NCBI RefSeq assembly: GCF_000801105.2
Contig: NC_079518.1
Location: 15,356,800-15,420,799 of the forward strand
Source: Raphanus sativus
Taxonomy: Eukaryota; Streptophyta; Magnoliopsida; Brassicales; Brassicaceae
Reading direction: 5' to 3'
Length of the DNA stretch: 64,000 bases
Under the pieces are notes generated by a model, which worked only from the letters and a program-made list of their open reading frames with translations, had not been told where the DNA came from and made no database searches. Each line of letters opens with the position of its first letter. Position 1 is the first letter of the stretch. The position numbers and the translations under genes are program-made. Below, in pieces: positions 10,538 to 24,439 of the stretch.

Positions 10538-13500
10538 TATTTAAAAATTGGATGGATCCACATAAATCAAGATTATGAAAGAAAGATAAAACATGAGTCT
10601 TGAGAGGTGGTTTTCTTTTGTTTTTTATGAATCGAAAATAACTTAAGAACTTGATTGGCAGAACATTAGCATAAACATTATGCTCGTTATTATTCAATCA
10701 ACATTTATTACAAAAAATATTTAGAATATCATTTACACGATGTTTATGCTCTATAAATGCTCTTAGCTCAATGCTCTCATATGAAATTTTTGGTAAGCAT
10801 TGGCATTTAGAATATATATAAAATTTTAAAAATAATTATATATAATTAATTTAATTTAAATTTAATTTAATAATATAAAATTATATTTATAAAAAATAAA
10901 AATATTTTAAAAATAAAAATTGAGATTGAATATTTTTAACTTTTTTAAAATAACAATATTTTTACATTTAAAATATAAAATAATTTATATAATTACACAT
11001 ATCATTATTATTTTCAAGAAAAACATAACAATAACATAATATCTATTATATATTATAAAATAAAAATATATTTATTATTTAGAAATAAATAAAGCAAATG
11101 TCATATACTAAACTTCTATGATAATATTACATATAAAGCAATAAATAATGATAATTTATATTTATATAAATTATATGTAATTAATTTGTTTTATTTAATA
11201 ATATTTCAAAAACATTATATGCAAAAATAAATTTTAAATTTATTTTTACATTTATTTTTAAATAATAATATTTCACATTTAAAATTTATTTAATTTATAC
11301 AATTAAATAAGATTCATTATTTTTAATAACAAATATATTATTAATATATAGATAATTATTATATATTATTTTGAAGTAAATATATTATATACTAACTTTT
11401 ATAATAATTTTAAAATTGTATACTACTACTGTTTTACCAATTATTTTATTTTAAAAAATTAACAAAAGCATACAGCTTCTGCACTGTACCGATTCTCCGA
11501 GTGTCCTGCTGTGCTTAATTGTCTTTTTTCACTATCTTGTTAATCTTGACCTCTGTCTTTCCCAATTCATGTTTTTTTTTTTGTAAAAGTCTTTCTTTTA
11601 CCGACTAAGATTGTCTTTTCCAACTCTGATATTGCAATTACTCACGGCTTAGGAAACTTTCTGAAGTTCATGATATTTTATCGTCTTGGGTTAGCGAAGA
11701 GATCTTCCGATTCAGATAAATTATTTCTTGAAGACGAAGCTACACAAGGAGGTTGTGTGACTTTTAAGTTTTAATGCTTGCATCCTTCTAATTTCTTTAA
11801 AAGTACATACTTCCTAAGATTGTTTAAACCAATAGCTTTTAATAAAATCACCATAAAAGTGAAATTAGGTAATCAACAAATATTGATGGTGAATGGCAAA
11901 AAATCTGTCTCCGTCCCTTTAGATGCAGGATAACATCACAATTTACAATTTTATGGAAAATTTGTTGTTTTAAAGATTTTAATTAATATTTTAAGGAAAA
12001 GTCAACTTATTATGTATATGGAAAGTTTGTTGCTTTTCAGATTTGTTAAACAAAGGGACAATTGGCTAGCATAAAAGCCTCTATCGCATTTAATGAAATC
12101 ACAGATACAAAGCATAAAAATAATTAGAATCAACATATACTTATGGAGAATGCCAAATATATATATTATATATATGTGTGTGTGTGTGTGTTTTGAATGT
12201 CTAGAAATCTAGATGCATAACAAAAGCACAACTCAACTTTTAAAATGGAAGATAGCCTGCTTTGTAGCATCAAATAGATTAATTTGGCTTGTGTTCTTAT
12301 CGTGAAGCCATTCTTTACTTCTGTGTAGCAAACTTTGATCATCTAGTTGATCAACTCTTGATTATATTATCATCACTCAGATTGGTAAATTCCAATATTG
12401 TACCACTATGAAAATTTTCGAAATGCTTTTTTTCTTTGAAAAGTCATGTATATGCTACAATCTGAGCTAATTTGAATCAAATATCAGCCAAGACAAATCA
12501 TTAGATTGATTAAGAGTAGCTACCAACATACAAATTGGTTACAACCACCACATCTTTGAGTCAAATGCAACTTTAGTAGTTTTTGGATCAATTCAAATAT
12601 CAATAGTGGAACTGCATAGATTTTGAGGAACCAACAAGGAAGTTCCATAGTTTATAGTTGACGCTCTTACTTTTGAGTTGAATCTTATCTAGTGTCAGTA
12701 TCAGCAAAGCCACAAACAATCCCCCTTTTCCGTTCTATCCTCATCAAGATTACGTTTCGTAAGAGCAAACAAAGTTGCTTATGCAAATATCAATCATACA
12801 TTGTGCAGGAACATCCTTGGCTTCACGTTTTCCTTTCATGAAGCAGCCACAAATTGTTAGCCTTCTTCTTATTTAGGATTTTATAACATAGATTCATATT
12901 TATTCTATTATAAATTATGAGAACTTTATTTGGTATTAGTCATTTTTTAGTGCATGGTGATGTTTTGAGATTGTCACATTATTAAAGAGTTAAAAAGAAA
13001 ATTCAAATATCAAAGTTTACTCTCATATTTGAGAATTTCTATATACTTTTACTTTATTTCTTATAATTTTATTAAAATCCAATGTAAACCCCAAACAATA
13101 TTTAAAACCAATAATAAATAATTACATGAAGTTCAAGAAAAATATAATTAAATGAATAACTCTGGGTTTAGTCTAATATTATAAATCTAAGGGAAATTTA
13201 CTAAAATGACAAAAATTAATTGTTTTATTACTAGAATGACTTATATTTTTTAAAAATTATTAGAATATTTTTATGGTCGAAATTGTTCTTGCCTATAGTT
13301 ATAACAAAAAAAAGTATTACCAAATTGCCTTTAACATTTGATCGTTGGCAGATTTATTTTCAAAAAGATAAATCTATCGAACAACAAGTCTGTTTATAAA
13401 TCTGTCTAAAAACAAATCTACCATTAAAATGATGTTAGACTTTCTTAGAAACGTCAGATTTGTTTCCACTGTAGAGGTAATTGGCCGATTTGAATAAAAA

Positions 13501-14092
13501 CAGATTTTAAAGAATATATATGTCGAATGAGATAACAGATTTATTATAAATGATAGATTTTTGTGGTCAACTTATTTTTTATGTTTGACTTATTTTCATA
13601 CGACAGAGTTATATATTCGATTTAAAATTTTTGGTAGACTTTTTGTTTGTGGTAGCAGATTTTTAATTTATATCAGAGCAGATTTGTTAATGGGAATTTG
13701 GATTTATGTAAATCAAACTTAATTTAATGTTCAATTTCGATCCGGTTTACATTAATTTTGAATATGGTTTATTTTTAGATTAATTAATTTCTTTTCTCTT
13801 GATTTTTAACAACAAAATAAGTTGTTAACCTTTGTCTCAGTGTCCTTGGATCGTAGACCATAGCAAAATAAATTGGCCATCTACCGACTGCCGATAAAAA
13901 TTAGGATGTTGAATAACAACAATTCTAGTTTGGTTTTTAAGGCTCCAAAGCCTATTGTCTTAACTAATCTAAACTTTAGAAGAGGTAGAAGCTAGAAAAT
14001 AGCCTTGACCTACGTTTTGCGATTTTTAGTAGAAGAGGTATGACAGTTCTTTTAACACGATTGTTGTATAGTCAATAAACATTCTTTGATCT
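10538..14092. other. Intergenic, AT-rich, no gene recognised
   Basis: Most of this stretch is extremely AT-rich. Composition is more balanced at about 11470-11770 and 12230-12870, but all frames there are full of stops and no domain could be named. A TG/TA microsatellite lies near 12160-12190. The more balanced parts may be worn transposon or gene relics. Confidence 0.5.
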
Positions 14093-14553
14093 TTATACTT
14101 GAACGTGCAACAAACTAGAGCAGATTTTTTTTGTCAGCAAACAAGAATAAATTAATTGTGAACAAACCTTTCTTGAAGAGAAAGTTTTATATTTGTAAGT
14201 AAAGAGAACCATAAACACATGCACAAAAAGCACGTAGTAAGTGGAACTTCCCAAGAAGCAGAGTTTAAGAAGAAGTGGACTACTACAACTGCAGCAAACT
14301 TCAAGTAGACAAGAGAGGCCTCTTTTATGTATCTCATATTGCACACCTCTTTTTGTTTAGTCTTCGAGGTCTGTGATTCCCCTTTGTAGTTGCAACAAGG
14401 ACGGAAATCAAACTGATGTTAAAAAAAAAGACCCATAAGCATAGACAATATCAACTTTGTTACCAGAAACTACATCTGCAAAACATTACATATACCGTAG
14501 AACTCTCTGATACTGGCTTTTCTTTCCATTGTGGTTTTTCCATCCGCATAAGT
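14093..14553 (-). pseudogene. Unidentified exon-like relic
   Basis: On the minus strand, 14553-14496 is a 58-bp open stretch bounded by an AG acceptor and a GT donor. It reads TYADGKTTMERKASIREFY. Below it, 14346-14152 is an open frame with a hydrophobic stretch (KFAAVVVVHFFLN), itself followed by a gtttgtt donor-like site. Composition is less AT-rich than the surroundings. I cannot name the protein or show that the two pieces belong together. Position suggests a remnant of one of the Arabidopsis genes expected between ZIP10 and PsaF, but that is inference. Confidence 0.25.
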
Positions 14554-14951
14554 CTGAACAAAATATAGCTCAAAAGTGAATCAAACAATCACCAGGAAAA
14601 GTATGGTGAATGTAGTAAATTAAAAGGGGAGAAGAAGAACCATATAGATAAGAACTCTGGCATTTGGTTGTAAATAAGTTGAAAAGGCAAGGGCAGAAAT
14701 CTTTTTAGATTCTGCTTTAATAGTATAGATAAAAAACCATGATAAATCAGAATTTTATATGGTATTTTACACCAATCCATGCATTTTACACCAATCCATG
14801 CATTTATTTCGATTCACATCATCCCAACCCAAGGTTGGTCCTAGATTATTTTCCCGGACGTTAGGAGATTAACGCTTAAAGAGTAGGGGTGGGACGGATC
14901 CGGATATCCGAAAAATTCAAGGTATCCGGATCCGTCGGATCCATAGATTTA

Positions 14952-16537
14952 GGGGGTATTATTGGTTCATGTATTTTAATGGATTTGAAAATTCAATACA
15001 AATCAAGTGTTATTGGTTCTATCATTTTGAAATCCAATTTCAAATATGTTGTTATTGGTTTTATGATTTTAAAACAGATTTTAGAATCAAGTGTTATTCA
15101 ATATTAGTAATTTGTTTGAGGATTTGATTTAGATTTAGATTTGAGTGGATTTATAAGTACTTTTAAGACTAAAATACAAAAGAACAATTATTGAGTTAAA
15201 CCTTGTTATTTTGATTGGATTTGCATTATTGTATTTTTGTGTGTCTAAATGTGGTCATCATGGACTTGGCGTTCCTTACTGATCAAGGGAAGAGTTGGAA
15301 ACACAAGAATGATCAGTTTCTGGTGGGATAAATGGCTGCCTTAGGTAATCTATGATCTCTTTGGTGAGGGAGGACTTCGGGAATCTTTAATCCAACTGGA
15401 TTCCTATATGTCTCTGACACTTGTAATGGATATGCTTGGCAGCTACGAGGAGAAAGGGCTATGGCGGCAGAAATACTACAGTGACAGTTAACAACAATTT
15501 ATCTACTTCTGTCAGCCGATCAGCAGAGAAAGATCAATATTTCTGGGTGATTGACCAAACTGAACAGCTGAAATTTTCCACAAGTAATACATGGGAGATT
15601 ATAAGAGATAGATCTCCACCACAAAAATGGACTCAGAATGTTTGGTTTAAATTAGCTACAGCCAAGTTTACTTTTATCATGTGGATTGCTCATTGGAATC
15701 GATTGCCAACAAGGTGCGGTTATCAAAATGGGGCTTAGGAACCTCACCCTCCTATTGTCTTTGTGATTCTGCAACTGAGTACATAGATCATCTCATTGTA
15801 TGCTGCAAGGTTAAGGAACAAATTTGGGACTTACTTTTGCGAAGATTGGGACTCCAACCACATGGTTTCATGTCTTGGGAAGCTTTTATAGTTTGGTTGG
15901 AAATCAAGGATCCTTCAGTCCCTCGTCGGCTTAAGCGATTAGCTTCTCAAACCACACACTATCATATATGGGCAGATAGGCGAAAGCGTCTACATCTAGG
16001 TATAGCTTCAACTCCTACAACTGTCTTCAAGAAAATTGACTGCTGCATCAAAGAGACCATTTGGGAAAGCAGAAGAAAGGTTTCCCGAATCTTATGCATA
16101 TAAGGCTTTGAAATGAGTTTTCTTTCTCTAGTGTTTTGGCTTTGTTTTATTATTTTTTCTGAGTTATTACAGTAATGTTTTTGTTTATGTTCAAATAGGC
16201 ATATGTCTTGCGTACAAACATATTTGTATAATACATACAAAGAACTCAAACACTGTCGTAACAGATTACCGTACATGACGGCAGAGCCATTGTTGACAAA
16301 GAGGATCTGATTGTGCAAAATGTGTTGAACTCAGACGCTGTTGTCCAATGACGCAATGAGAACTTCAATTGCAAATCTATTTCATTGATTTATAATAATC
16401 CATTTATTTTGATTTTGAATTCTACCATTATTGATTTTAGAATTTATTTGTTTGATTTTAAAATCAATGGATTTGTCAAAGATTTCTAAATCCAATATTT
16501 TTCTAAATCCATTAAAATACTAAAACCAATAACCCCC
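14952..16537. mobile_element. Terminal-inverted-repeat element enclosing a LINE fragment
   Basis: The left end GGGGGTATTATTGGTTCATG and the right end, inverted GGGGGTTATTGGTTTTAGTA, are imperfect inverted repeats that continue with TTTTAATGGATTT. The 100-150 bp inside each end share further ATTGGTT/AAATCCA-rich sequence. TTA precedes the left end and ACTTA follows the right end, so a TTA duplication holds only if two extra bases are allowed. The terminus suggests a PIF/Harbinger-type MITE. The LINE piece inside was captured or inserted later. Confidence 0.55.
15252..16103 (+). pseudogene. LINE (non-LTR) 3' fragment with zf-RVT region
   Basis: Plus-strand frames give a SWTWRSLL...ISFWWDKWLP block near 15258-15343. 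This is followed by the Trp-rich region (FKLATAKFTFIMWIAHWNRLP, 15640-15710) and the reverse-transcriptase zinc-binding segment (YCLCDSATEYIDHLIVCC, about 15755-15807) of plant L1-type LINEs. The two parts are in different frames, so at least one frameshift separates them near 15700. Palm-domain motifs are missing upstream. It is a 5'-truncated, inactive copy. Confidence 0.72.
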
Positions 16538-16644
16538 ACTTAGTGTTTGGTTCGGATTTGTGCCTTCTGGATATCTGAAGTCCGTATATCCCTCTAAATA
16601 TTGTATTACCCATAGATATCTGGATCCATATTCGAATTTGTAAA

Positions 16645-16645
<1 letters not shown>

Positions 16646-16671
<26 letters not shown>
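16646..16671. repeat. (AT)n microsatellite
   Basis: A run of alternating A and T of about 25 bases lies in a larger AT-rich tract (16640-16800). Confidence 0.85.
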
Positions 16672-16676
<5 letters not shown>

Positions 16677-16959
16677 CTTTAAAATAATATATAAATTAAA
16701 TATATATATATACAAGACTTATATATATATAATAATATTATGTATTAATAATATCAAATACAATTATTATAAATTTAAAATTTAATATATTTAAAAAATA
16801 CGGACCCGGATCTAGTTTACAAAAAAAAAGACCTTGCTTCTACGTAGTACTACATTATGTATATTTTGTTAATTTGTGTTGTGCATATATAGATATACTA
16901 TAATAATATAAATAATATAATCAATCATATAAAGAAAAGTCATGTCTACAAACAAAAAC

Positions 16960-17136
16960 GCGGGAAAATCTCTTATCCACGAGGTTTGACTTACCAACCA
17001 CTCACAACACGCCACATCATGAGAACGAGACGGCTTTTCTTATCTTCCTCTCCCTCCACTAATCCAATTTGCAAACTCTAAAAGAAACCTTAAGCTCAAT
17101 CTCCTCCACACTCGTCTCCACCTCCAGAGGAAAGCA
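16960..17136 (+). promoter_or_regulatory. PsaF promoter and 5' UTR with I-box motifs
   Basis: Two CTTATC strings (16972-16977 and 17039-17044) are reverse complements of the GATAAG I-box found in light-regulated plant genes; the first extends to GGATAAG. They lie about 160 and 100 bp upstream of the ATG. The CT-rich leader from about 17045 is probably the 5' UTR. Motif identity is direct; light control is inferred from the gene type. Confidence 0.45.
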
Positions 17137-17869
17137 ATGTCGCTCACGATCCCAACGAACCTTGTCCTCAACCCGAGATCCAAAAACAAGACTCTCACTC
17201 AATCCGTACCTAAATCCACCGCGAGATTCGTCTGCTCCACCGATAACAACAACAAGTCCATGAAGGCATTCTCCGCGGCGGTGGCTCTCTCTTCCATCCT
17301 CCTCTCATCCCCGATGCCAGCCGTCGCTGATATCTCGGGCCTAACCCCTTGCAAGGAGTCGAAACAGTTCGCCAAGAGGGAGAAGCAGCAGATCAAGAAG
17401 CTCGAGTCATCTCTCAAGCTCTACGCTCCCGAGAGTGCTCCTGCTCTTGCTCTCAACGCTCAGATCGAGAAGACCAAACGCAGGTACGATACGTCTCACT
17501 ATGATAAAATGATTAACGCTCCGTTTCATCTTTAATCTTGTGAGTAATGGTTGTTTAAGGTTCGACAACTACGGCAAGTACGGACTTCTGTGCGGTGCAG
17601 ACGGGCTACCACACTTGATAGTGAACGGAGACCAGAGGCATTGGGGAGAGTTCATTACTCCAGGACTTCTCTTTCTCTACATTGCGGGATGGATAGGGTG
17701 GGTGGGGAGAAGCTACTTGATAGCGATTAGTGATGAGAAGAAACCAGCGATGAAAGAGATCATCATTGATGTACCATTGGCTAGTCGTCTCATCTTCCGT
17801 GGTTTCATTTGGCCTGTTGCTGCTTACAGAGCGTTTCTCAATGGCGATCTTATTGCCAAGGATGTTTAA
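17137..17869 (+). CDS. PSAF: Photosystem I reaction centre subunit III, chloroplast precursor
   Basis: PsaF is a thylakoid membrane subunit of photosystem I whose lumenal N-terminus docks plastocyanin. The gene has two exons, 17137-17483 and 17560-17869, with a 76-bp intron (gtacga...tttaag) splitting an Arg codon. The product is about 218 aa, close to the plant norm. It begins with a stromal transit peptide rich in Ser/Thr/Lys, then a hydrophobic thylakoid-transfer segment ([12 protein letters not shown]). A typical lumenal cleavage site follows, with AVA before DISGL. The mature part has the Lys-rich docking region (KREKQQIKK), two conserved Cys (TPCKE, LLCGADG), the membrane segment [19 protein letters not shown] and the C-terminal [17 protein letters not shown]. 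No lesion is visible. It matches At1g31330 from memory. Confidence 0.96.
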
Positions 17870-18678
17870 GAAACAAACAAAAAAAATCTATATATTTGAC
17901 CCTTTGTTTGCTTCGTATGTGTTTAAACTCTGGTTATTAACTCTTCCCTGTCAAAGAGTATGTCTGCAATATGGGGAACTTGTTATTTGGATTAAATGTT
18001 GAAAATCCTACATTGGGAAATGAGAAGAAGTTATAGATAAACATGGAATTACTGCTTACCTGTGTGCTTCAATTTTGACTATTACACATACATCGAACTT
18101 TCCTGAGAACAAAAGTTTTTTGGAACAAGAAGGTTTATACGTTAAGGTGTTTAACAGAGGACATCAGTGTTTGCTACGATACTTGAAACGGTGATAATTA
18201 GTGGAAAACGGGTGTGTGCTTATGTGGTTCTGACTCTAAGCTGATGCGATTGGATAATGTTTTGAATCATCTAAAAAGCTCGGTCAGTCTGATGGCGGAA
18301 CTCTATGGAATGATGGCGGTTTTGTGGAAAAGTAGAGCAGTGTTTGTAGTCAAATGAAGGATCCATGGAGTTTTAGAAGCGACTCAAACCCTAGCTGAAG
18401 TTGAACCTTCTAAATAAAATAGGTTAAACAAAAGAGCAAATCCTAGAGAAGTCCACAGAGCTTGTCCCATTCATAGAAAAATAACCAAAATCCAAGTAGA
18501 TATCACATGTAATGATCCGATATTGAACAAATTATTAGTAAATTGATCCAAACCCACTAGAACAGCATAATATAGTAATCAAATCATCAAAAACTCAAAT
18601 AGCGTTCACTCGGACTCAACCAAAGACATAGAAAGGGATACTCTAGAGCAAATAAAGAGCAGCGACAAGAGAAAGAGT
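17870..18678. other. Intergenic between convergent PsaF and RUB1
   Basis: This should hold the 3' UTRs of both genes. No further gene, repeat or RNA was recognised. Confidence 0.6.
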
Positions 18679-20572
<1,894 letters not shown>

Positions 20573-21650
20573 TCTCTCCGTTTCAAAATAGATGACGTTT
20601 TATGAAGTTTTTGATGTCTCAAAATAGATGATGTTTTCATATTTCAATATATTTTTTAACTTTATTAAAAATTATGTAACCAACGATATTTTGTAGTCTA
20701 TTTAGTGATCAGTTAAATAATTTTTAACTTATATTTAAATGATAATTTTTTAGATAAAAGAAAAAAAAATTAGATAAAAGGCAATAATTTTTCTCTTTGT
20801 TTTCTCTCTAGAATCTCTCCGCTTTGAATAGTGTTTCCGGCTGATGGAGTGGGTTCCACGGCAACTGTCGATCGGGATAAGATGTTTACGGTTAAGCTAA
20901 ACCTTCGCGTTCTCTCCCCTCGCGTTCTCTCCCCGGCATGGAAGGCTCCAATGGGGCTGCATGTCCGGCCCTCTTTCAGTGTCGCATTTCTCTATCGATG
21001 GGCGACCGGCTTTGACTCCGGAGACTACACCTACTTCTTCGGTGGTGGTTTGTCGGCTTTGGTTCCGCCTCACATCTTCCGTAGATGGTGATGGTGGTTC
21101 ATATCCGAACCATGTTTAATCTTTTATTTCTATTTTCTCGGAATCGTTGTTGATTGGAAGTACCAATTTTGAAAGGATTTCGTCATGGTCGTGATATTTG
21201 AACGGTGCATGTTCCCGGTGTAATACGGAGTTTGTCTCGGTAAAGTGACGTTTGGCTCCTTAGTGCTGCGGATGAGATCTCGAAGTGTTTCGATTGAAGC
21301 TCTCCGTAGGATGAAGTTATGTTGGGTGTGTGAAGTTCTGTTCCAGATGAGATCTCGACAATAGTCGATCGATGTTCTCCGGTGTTGGTGTCGGGTGGTT
21401 TCCAGCGTCGAATCTCCCGGCGGTGGAAATTTTCAGCACATGGTGTGCTTTTCTCGTGAGGTTAGCATGTGGCTTGTTTGTCTTTGAATTATTGTTGGAC
21501 CTTGGATTTGTTTTTTTTTTCTTTTTCGGTTTGTAGTATTTTGGGCTGCCCTTAGTATGGATCTTTATGTATAACCTTTTCTTGCTAAATGTATAGATAG
21601 ATGGCAAAAAAGAAAATCCTAAAACTTTATATATTTTGGAACAGAGAGAA
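20573..21650. mobile_element. MITE split by a LINE-like insertion
   Basis: The left end TTCTCTCCGTTTCAAAATAG (from about 20573) and the right end, inverted TTCTCTCTGTTCCAAAATAT (to about 21650), are imperfect inverted repeats of the Stowaway-like CTCYCTC type. The ends would normally be a few hundred bases apart. Here about 840 bp of far more GC-rich sequence (20790-21615) lies between them. Confidence 0.55.
20785..21615 (+). mobile_element. LINE-like non-coding insertion
   Basis: GC content rises sharply relative to the surroundings. The start (TTTTCTCTCTAGAATCTCTC) resembles the start of the insertion at 32359-33573 read on its minus strand (TTTTCTCTCTAGTGTCTCTC). The 3' part ends in a T-rich, Gly/Trp-type leader-like tail and a short A run (ggcaaaaaag). 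No ORF1 or reverse transcriptase is present, so it looks like a LINE 5' UTR joined to a 3' UTR. A clean target duplication was not found. Confidence 0.4.
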
Positions 21651-22462
21651 TGGTGATGATTGGTTCGGCATAAAAATTTAGATGTACAAATTTAGCTGTA
21701 GATAAATTGTTTATAGCTATACAGTTGTTACCGAAGATTTTTTTGCAGAGACTTTTGCTGTAATTAAATTTGTTGTAGCTGTAAGTTATAGACTGTAGAC
21801 ATTTAAAAATAAAATATGTGAAATATTAATGTATATATAAAATAATTAATTTTTATCAATTAAAGAATTTATATTAATTTTTTTATAAATTATCAAAGTT
21901 TACTATTATTTAAAATGTGATATGTAAATAATAACGATTTTATTCAAAATATTTCAATCAATTTAAAAACATCCAAATTTATATTAAACATTTAAAGATG
22001 ATTTAATTATGATTATCTAATTTACTTTATATTATAGATAGTTTTTTCATTTTATAGATTCTACAGTTTATAAAAGAGAGTTTTAGGTTTTATACATAAA
22101 ACACATAAGAAAAAAAATTGCTTTAACTTTTTTGTTGTAGCCTTAAAAATAAAGCTAAAGTACGATTGGTAAAAAATTATAGAAACTTGATGTAGACTTT
22201 AACTACTAAAATTAAAGCTACAACATGATTGGTAAAATTTAATGATTTAAAAATAAATAAAACTAAATAACAAGATAAAGTCCAACCGATCATCAACAAT
22301 ATACTATTACAAAATGTCTAACATCATCACAGTAAGGCTTTGACTTGAAGATAAAATAACGACAATATAACACTTTCCCTGCAGAAGTAACGGAATAAAA
22401 ATATCTAATAAAACTGAGTTCCTTTTGCAAAAGAAACAAATAATGTTTCAAAAAATTATACG
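21651..22462. other. Intergenic with MITE-like repeats
   Basis: TGATTGGT-type ends occur at about 21656 and, inverted or repeated, near 22165 and 22232. They are joined by AT-rich sequence with repeated TAGCTGTAG/CTACAGC-like blocks. This resembles a small non-autonomous element but its boundaries are unclear. The end nearest 22463 should be the KUF1 3' UTR. Confidence 0.3.
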
Positions 22463-23605
22463 TCAGCTGATATTGAGTCGGCTCATTCTTGGCAGTACAT
22501 GAACCGAAACCGGTTCAAGCCCTTCAGGGTTCTCCACGGTCCAAATCTTCGCCGGCTCCGCCACAACATCCACCACCACAATTCTTCCGTCAACGGTAAC
22601 AACACAGAGTTTGCCTGAGACCGCCGTAACTTGCTGAGCTCCTTTAAGCATCTCTTCTCCACCTTCCACAACCGTTACTTCTCTCCACTCTCTCTCCTCC
22701 TCATTGTATATTCTCACTGTTCCATTCCTCTCATCAACCGAATAAAGCGTCTCCTCCTCCATCGCCGCCACCGGACCTCTCCATCCCGCCACCATTTCCT
22801 CCGGCATCGCTTCCCAATCGTCGTCAACGACGTCGTATATAGCTCCTTCTTTAACCGCGTCGCCTTTAACATTCACCATTAAAAGCTTCTTTCTCCATCC
22901 AACTGCGTCAATGGCTTCACGGCTGAACCGTGAGTCTCTCATCTCTCTTAACTTCTGCCAGTTACTCTGAGTATGATCCGTGAGATCCAGTTTCTCGACC
23001 GATTTCGCGACGACTGGGGAGAACTGAGAACCCATACCACTAGCAACGTATACAGCTCCGCCGCAAGCTCCGGTTGCGCACCACCGTCTCGGGGATTCCA
23101 AAGGAGGCCCGGAGGTCCAAGTGGAAGAGATTGGATCGAAAATTAGAGGTTGAGAGATCGCCGGAGAAAAGTCCCGGTTACTTCCGGCGATGAGAACGAG
23201 TTTTCCGGCGGCGGAGACGCACTGAATCGGGAAGTTAAATGAAACAAACGACGGATGACGGTAGAGAATCCGGTGAAGAGGTGGGACGGGTGGAGGAGGA
23301 GGAAGCGGGTCCCATTTGGAAGAAACCGGGTCGAAACACATAAACCGGATAGCTGGGTTGACCCGAGCCGGATCCGAGTTCGAATCCACCAAAAGCGCGT
23401 AGAGAGAAGAGAAGGGTGGAAACTCGGGGGAGTAAACGAGGCGGCGCCACCGTGTACAAACGGCGGCGAGAAGTGACGGACGGTAGACGAGGGAAAGGCA
23501 GATCTCCGATACGTGGTCGGGAAGTCCTTCGATTATGGCGATTTCTTTTCCGCCGTCGATTCTTCTTCGCTTCGCCGGCGGTGATACCGCCGCGACAGTA
23601 GCCAT
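22463..23605 (-). CDS. KUF1: F-box/kelch-like protein, KUF1-type
   Basis: KARRIKIN UP-REGULATED F-BOX 1 is the substrate adaptor of an SCF ligase that feeds back on karrikin/KAI2 signalling. This intronless minus-strand gene encodes 380 aa. The F-box lies at about residues 20-65 (IIEGLPDHVSEICLSLV ... LAAVCTRWRRLVYSPEF). It is followed by kelch-like beta repeats with GAVYVASGMG and related Gly-rich turns. The N-terminus has a basic KRRR stretch. The position directly after RUB1 and the sequence wording point to At1g31350. The start chosen is the first ATG of the long frame and places the F-box at the usual distance. No lesion is seen. Other single-exon F-box/kelch proteins are the main alternative, but shared gene order makes KUF1 likely. 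Confidence 0.88.
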   Translation of the reverse strand: MATVAAVSPPAKRRRIDGGKEIAIIEGLPDHVSEICLSLVYRPSLLAAVCTRWRRLVYSPEFPPFSSLYALLVDSNSDPARVNPAIRFMCFDPVSSKWDPLPPPPPVPPLHRILYRHPSFVSFNFPIQCVSAAGKLVLIAGSNRDFSPAISQPLIFDPISSTWTSGPPLESPRRWCATGACGGAVYVASGMGSQFSPVVAKSVEKLDLTDHTQSNWQKLREMRDSRFSREAIDAVGWRKKLLMVNVKGDAVKEGAIYDVVDDDWEAMPEEMVAGWRGPVAAMEEETLYSVDERNGTVRIYNEEEREWREVTVVEGGEEMLKGAQQVTAVSGKLCVVTVDGRIVVVDVVAEPAKIWTVENPEGLEPVSVHVLPRMSRLNIS

Positions 23606-24439
23606 TGATCCAGACCGTTTCAGTTTCTTTGCTCTGTTATCGTGTTTTATGGTTAACTGTTTTCAGCTTTACGGATTTAATGATCCAGACAGACCGTTTC
23701 AAAAAAAAGCTTTTAGGATTTAATGAGATTGCGTGAACTGTAATGAACGAGAGGGAAAAGTTCTGTAGGGACAGCGAGCCATATATCAAAAAGGCCAAAG
23801 TTGGAAAGTGTTAACATCGATAATAAATACATAAAGCTCACTAGGAAAATACTTATTTTACATTTATAGCATCATATATGATTATAGGCAAGTGGTATTT
23901 ATATGACAAAGTTTGACATATTTAATTAACAATAACGAAACAACATGTTATTAAAACAAATATCTTATAAAATCTTCAGGAATAATTCGGTTTCTAATAA
24001 TATTACTTAAGTTTTGAAAGTATATAGTTTTGAAATTTTTATTTTTAAATAATTTGTAGCTAAATTTTTATGTCTATAATAAGATTAAAAGTTAAAAAAT
24101 ATAATTGTTACACATTCTCTACATATTCATATCCAATTACATAAGAATATAAAACTACTATATCAGTTCTATAAATTACTTCTGAAATATATTATATAGT
24201 TTATTAATACTTGATTACCAAAAATGATCTTATGAGCATTATATATTTATTATATAAATCACACACTTAATTACCATAAGTTATTTTATGCCATATATTT
24301 AGATAGTTTGGATATTGATACAAATTGATTCTAAAACTGATTTTCTTACTCATACAATAAATAAAAATAGAACATCCATTAACAAATAAAATTATAATAA
24401 TTTTTCTTAAACTCATAGACACCTAAGCAAAAATCAAGT
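23606..24439. other. KUF1 upstream region and AT-rich DNA
   Basis: The first 200 bp should contain the KUF1 promoter and 5' UTR. From about 23800 the sequence is AT-rich without coding potential. A CTAAGCAAAAATCAAGTTCTC string near 24425 resembles the ends of the repeat units that follow, so a third, eroded copy may be present. Confidence 0.45.

Larger units (their letters stand above)
14884..16815. mobile_element. hAT-like or related repeat carrying a nested element
   Basis: TAGGGGTGGGACGGATCCGG at 14884 is a typical hAT-like end, followed by GGATCC/GGATATCC-rich sequence. That sequence type resumes at 16538-16640 and 16800-16815 after the nested element at 14952-16537. The right terminus and an 8-bp duplication were not found, so the outer boundary is approximate. 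Confidence 0.35.

Noticed and set aside
22483..23723. Several open frames on both strands across KUF1
   Set aside because: They are shadows of the GC-richer KUF1 coding frame, which alone shows F-box and kelch motifs.
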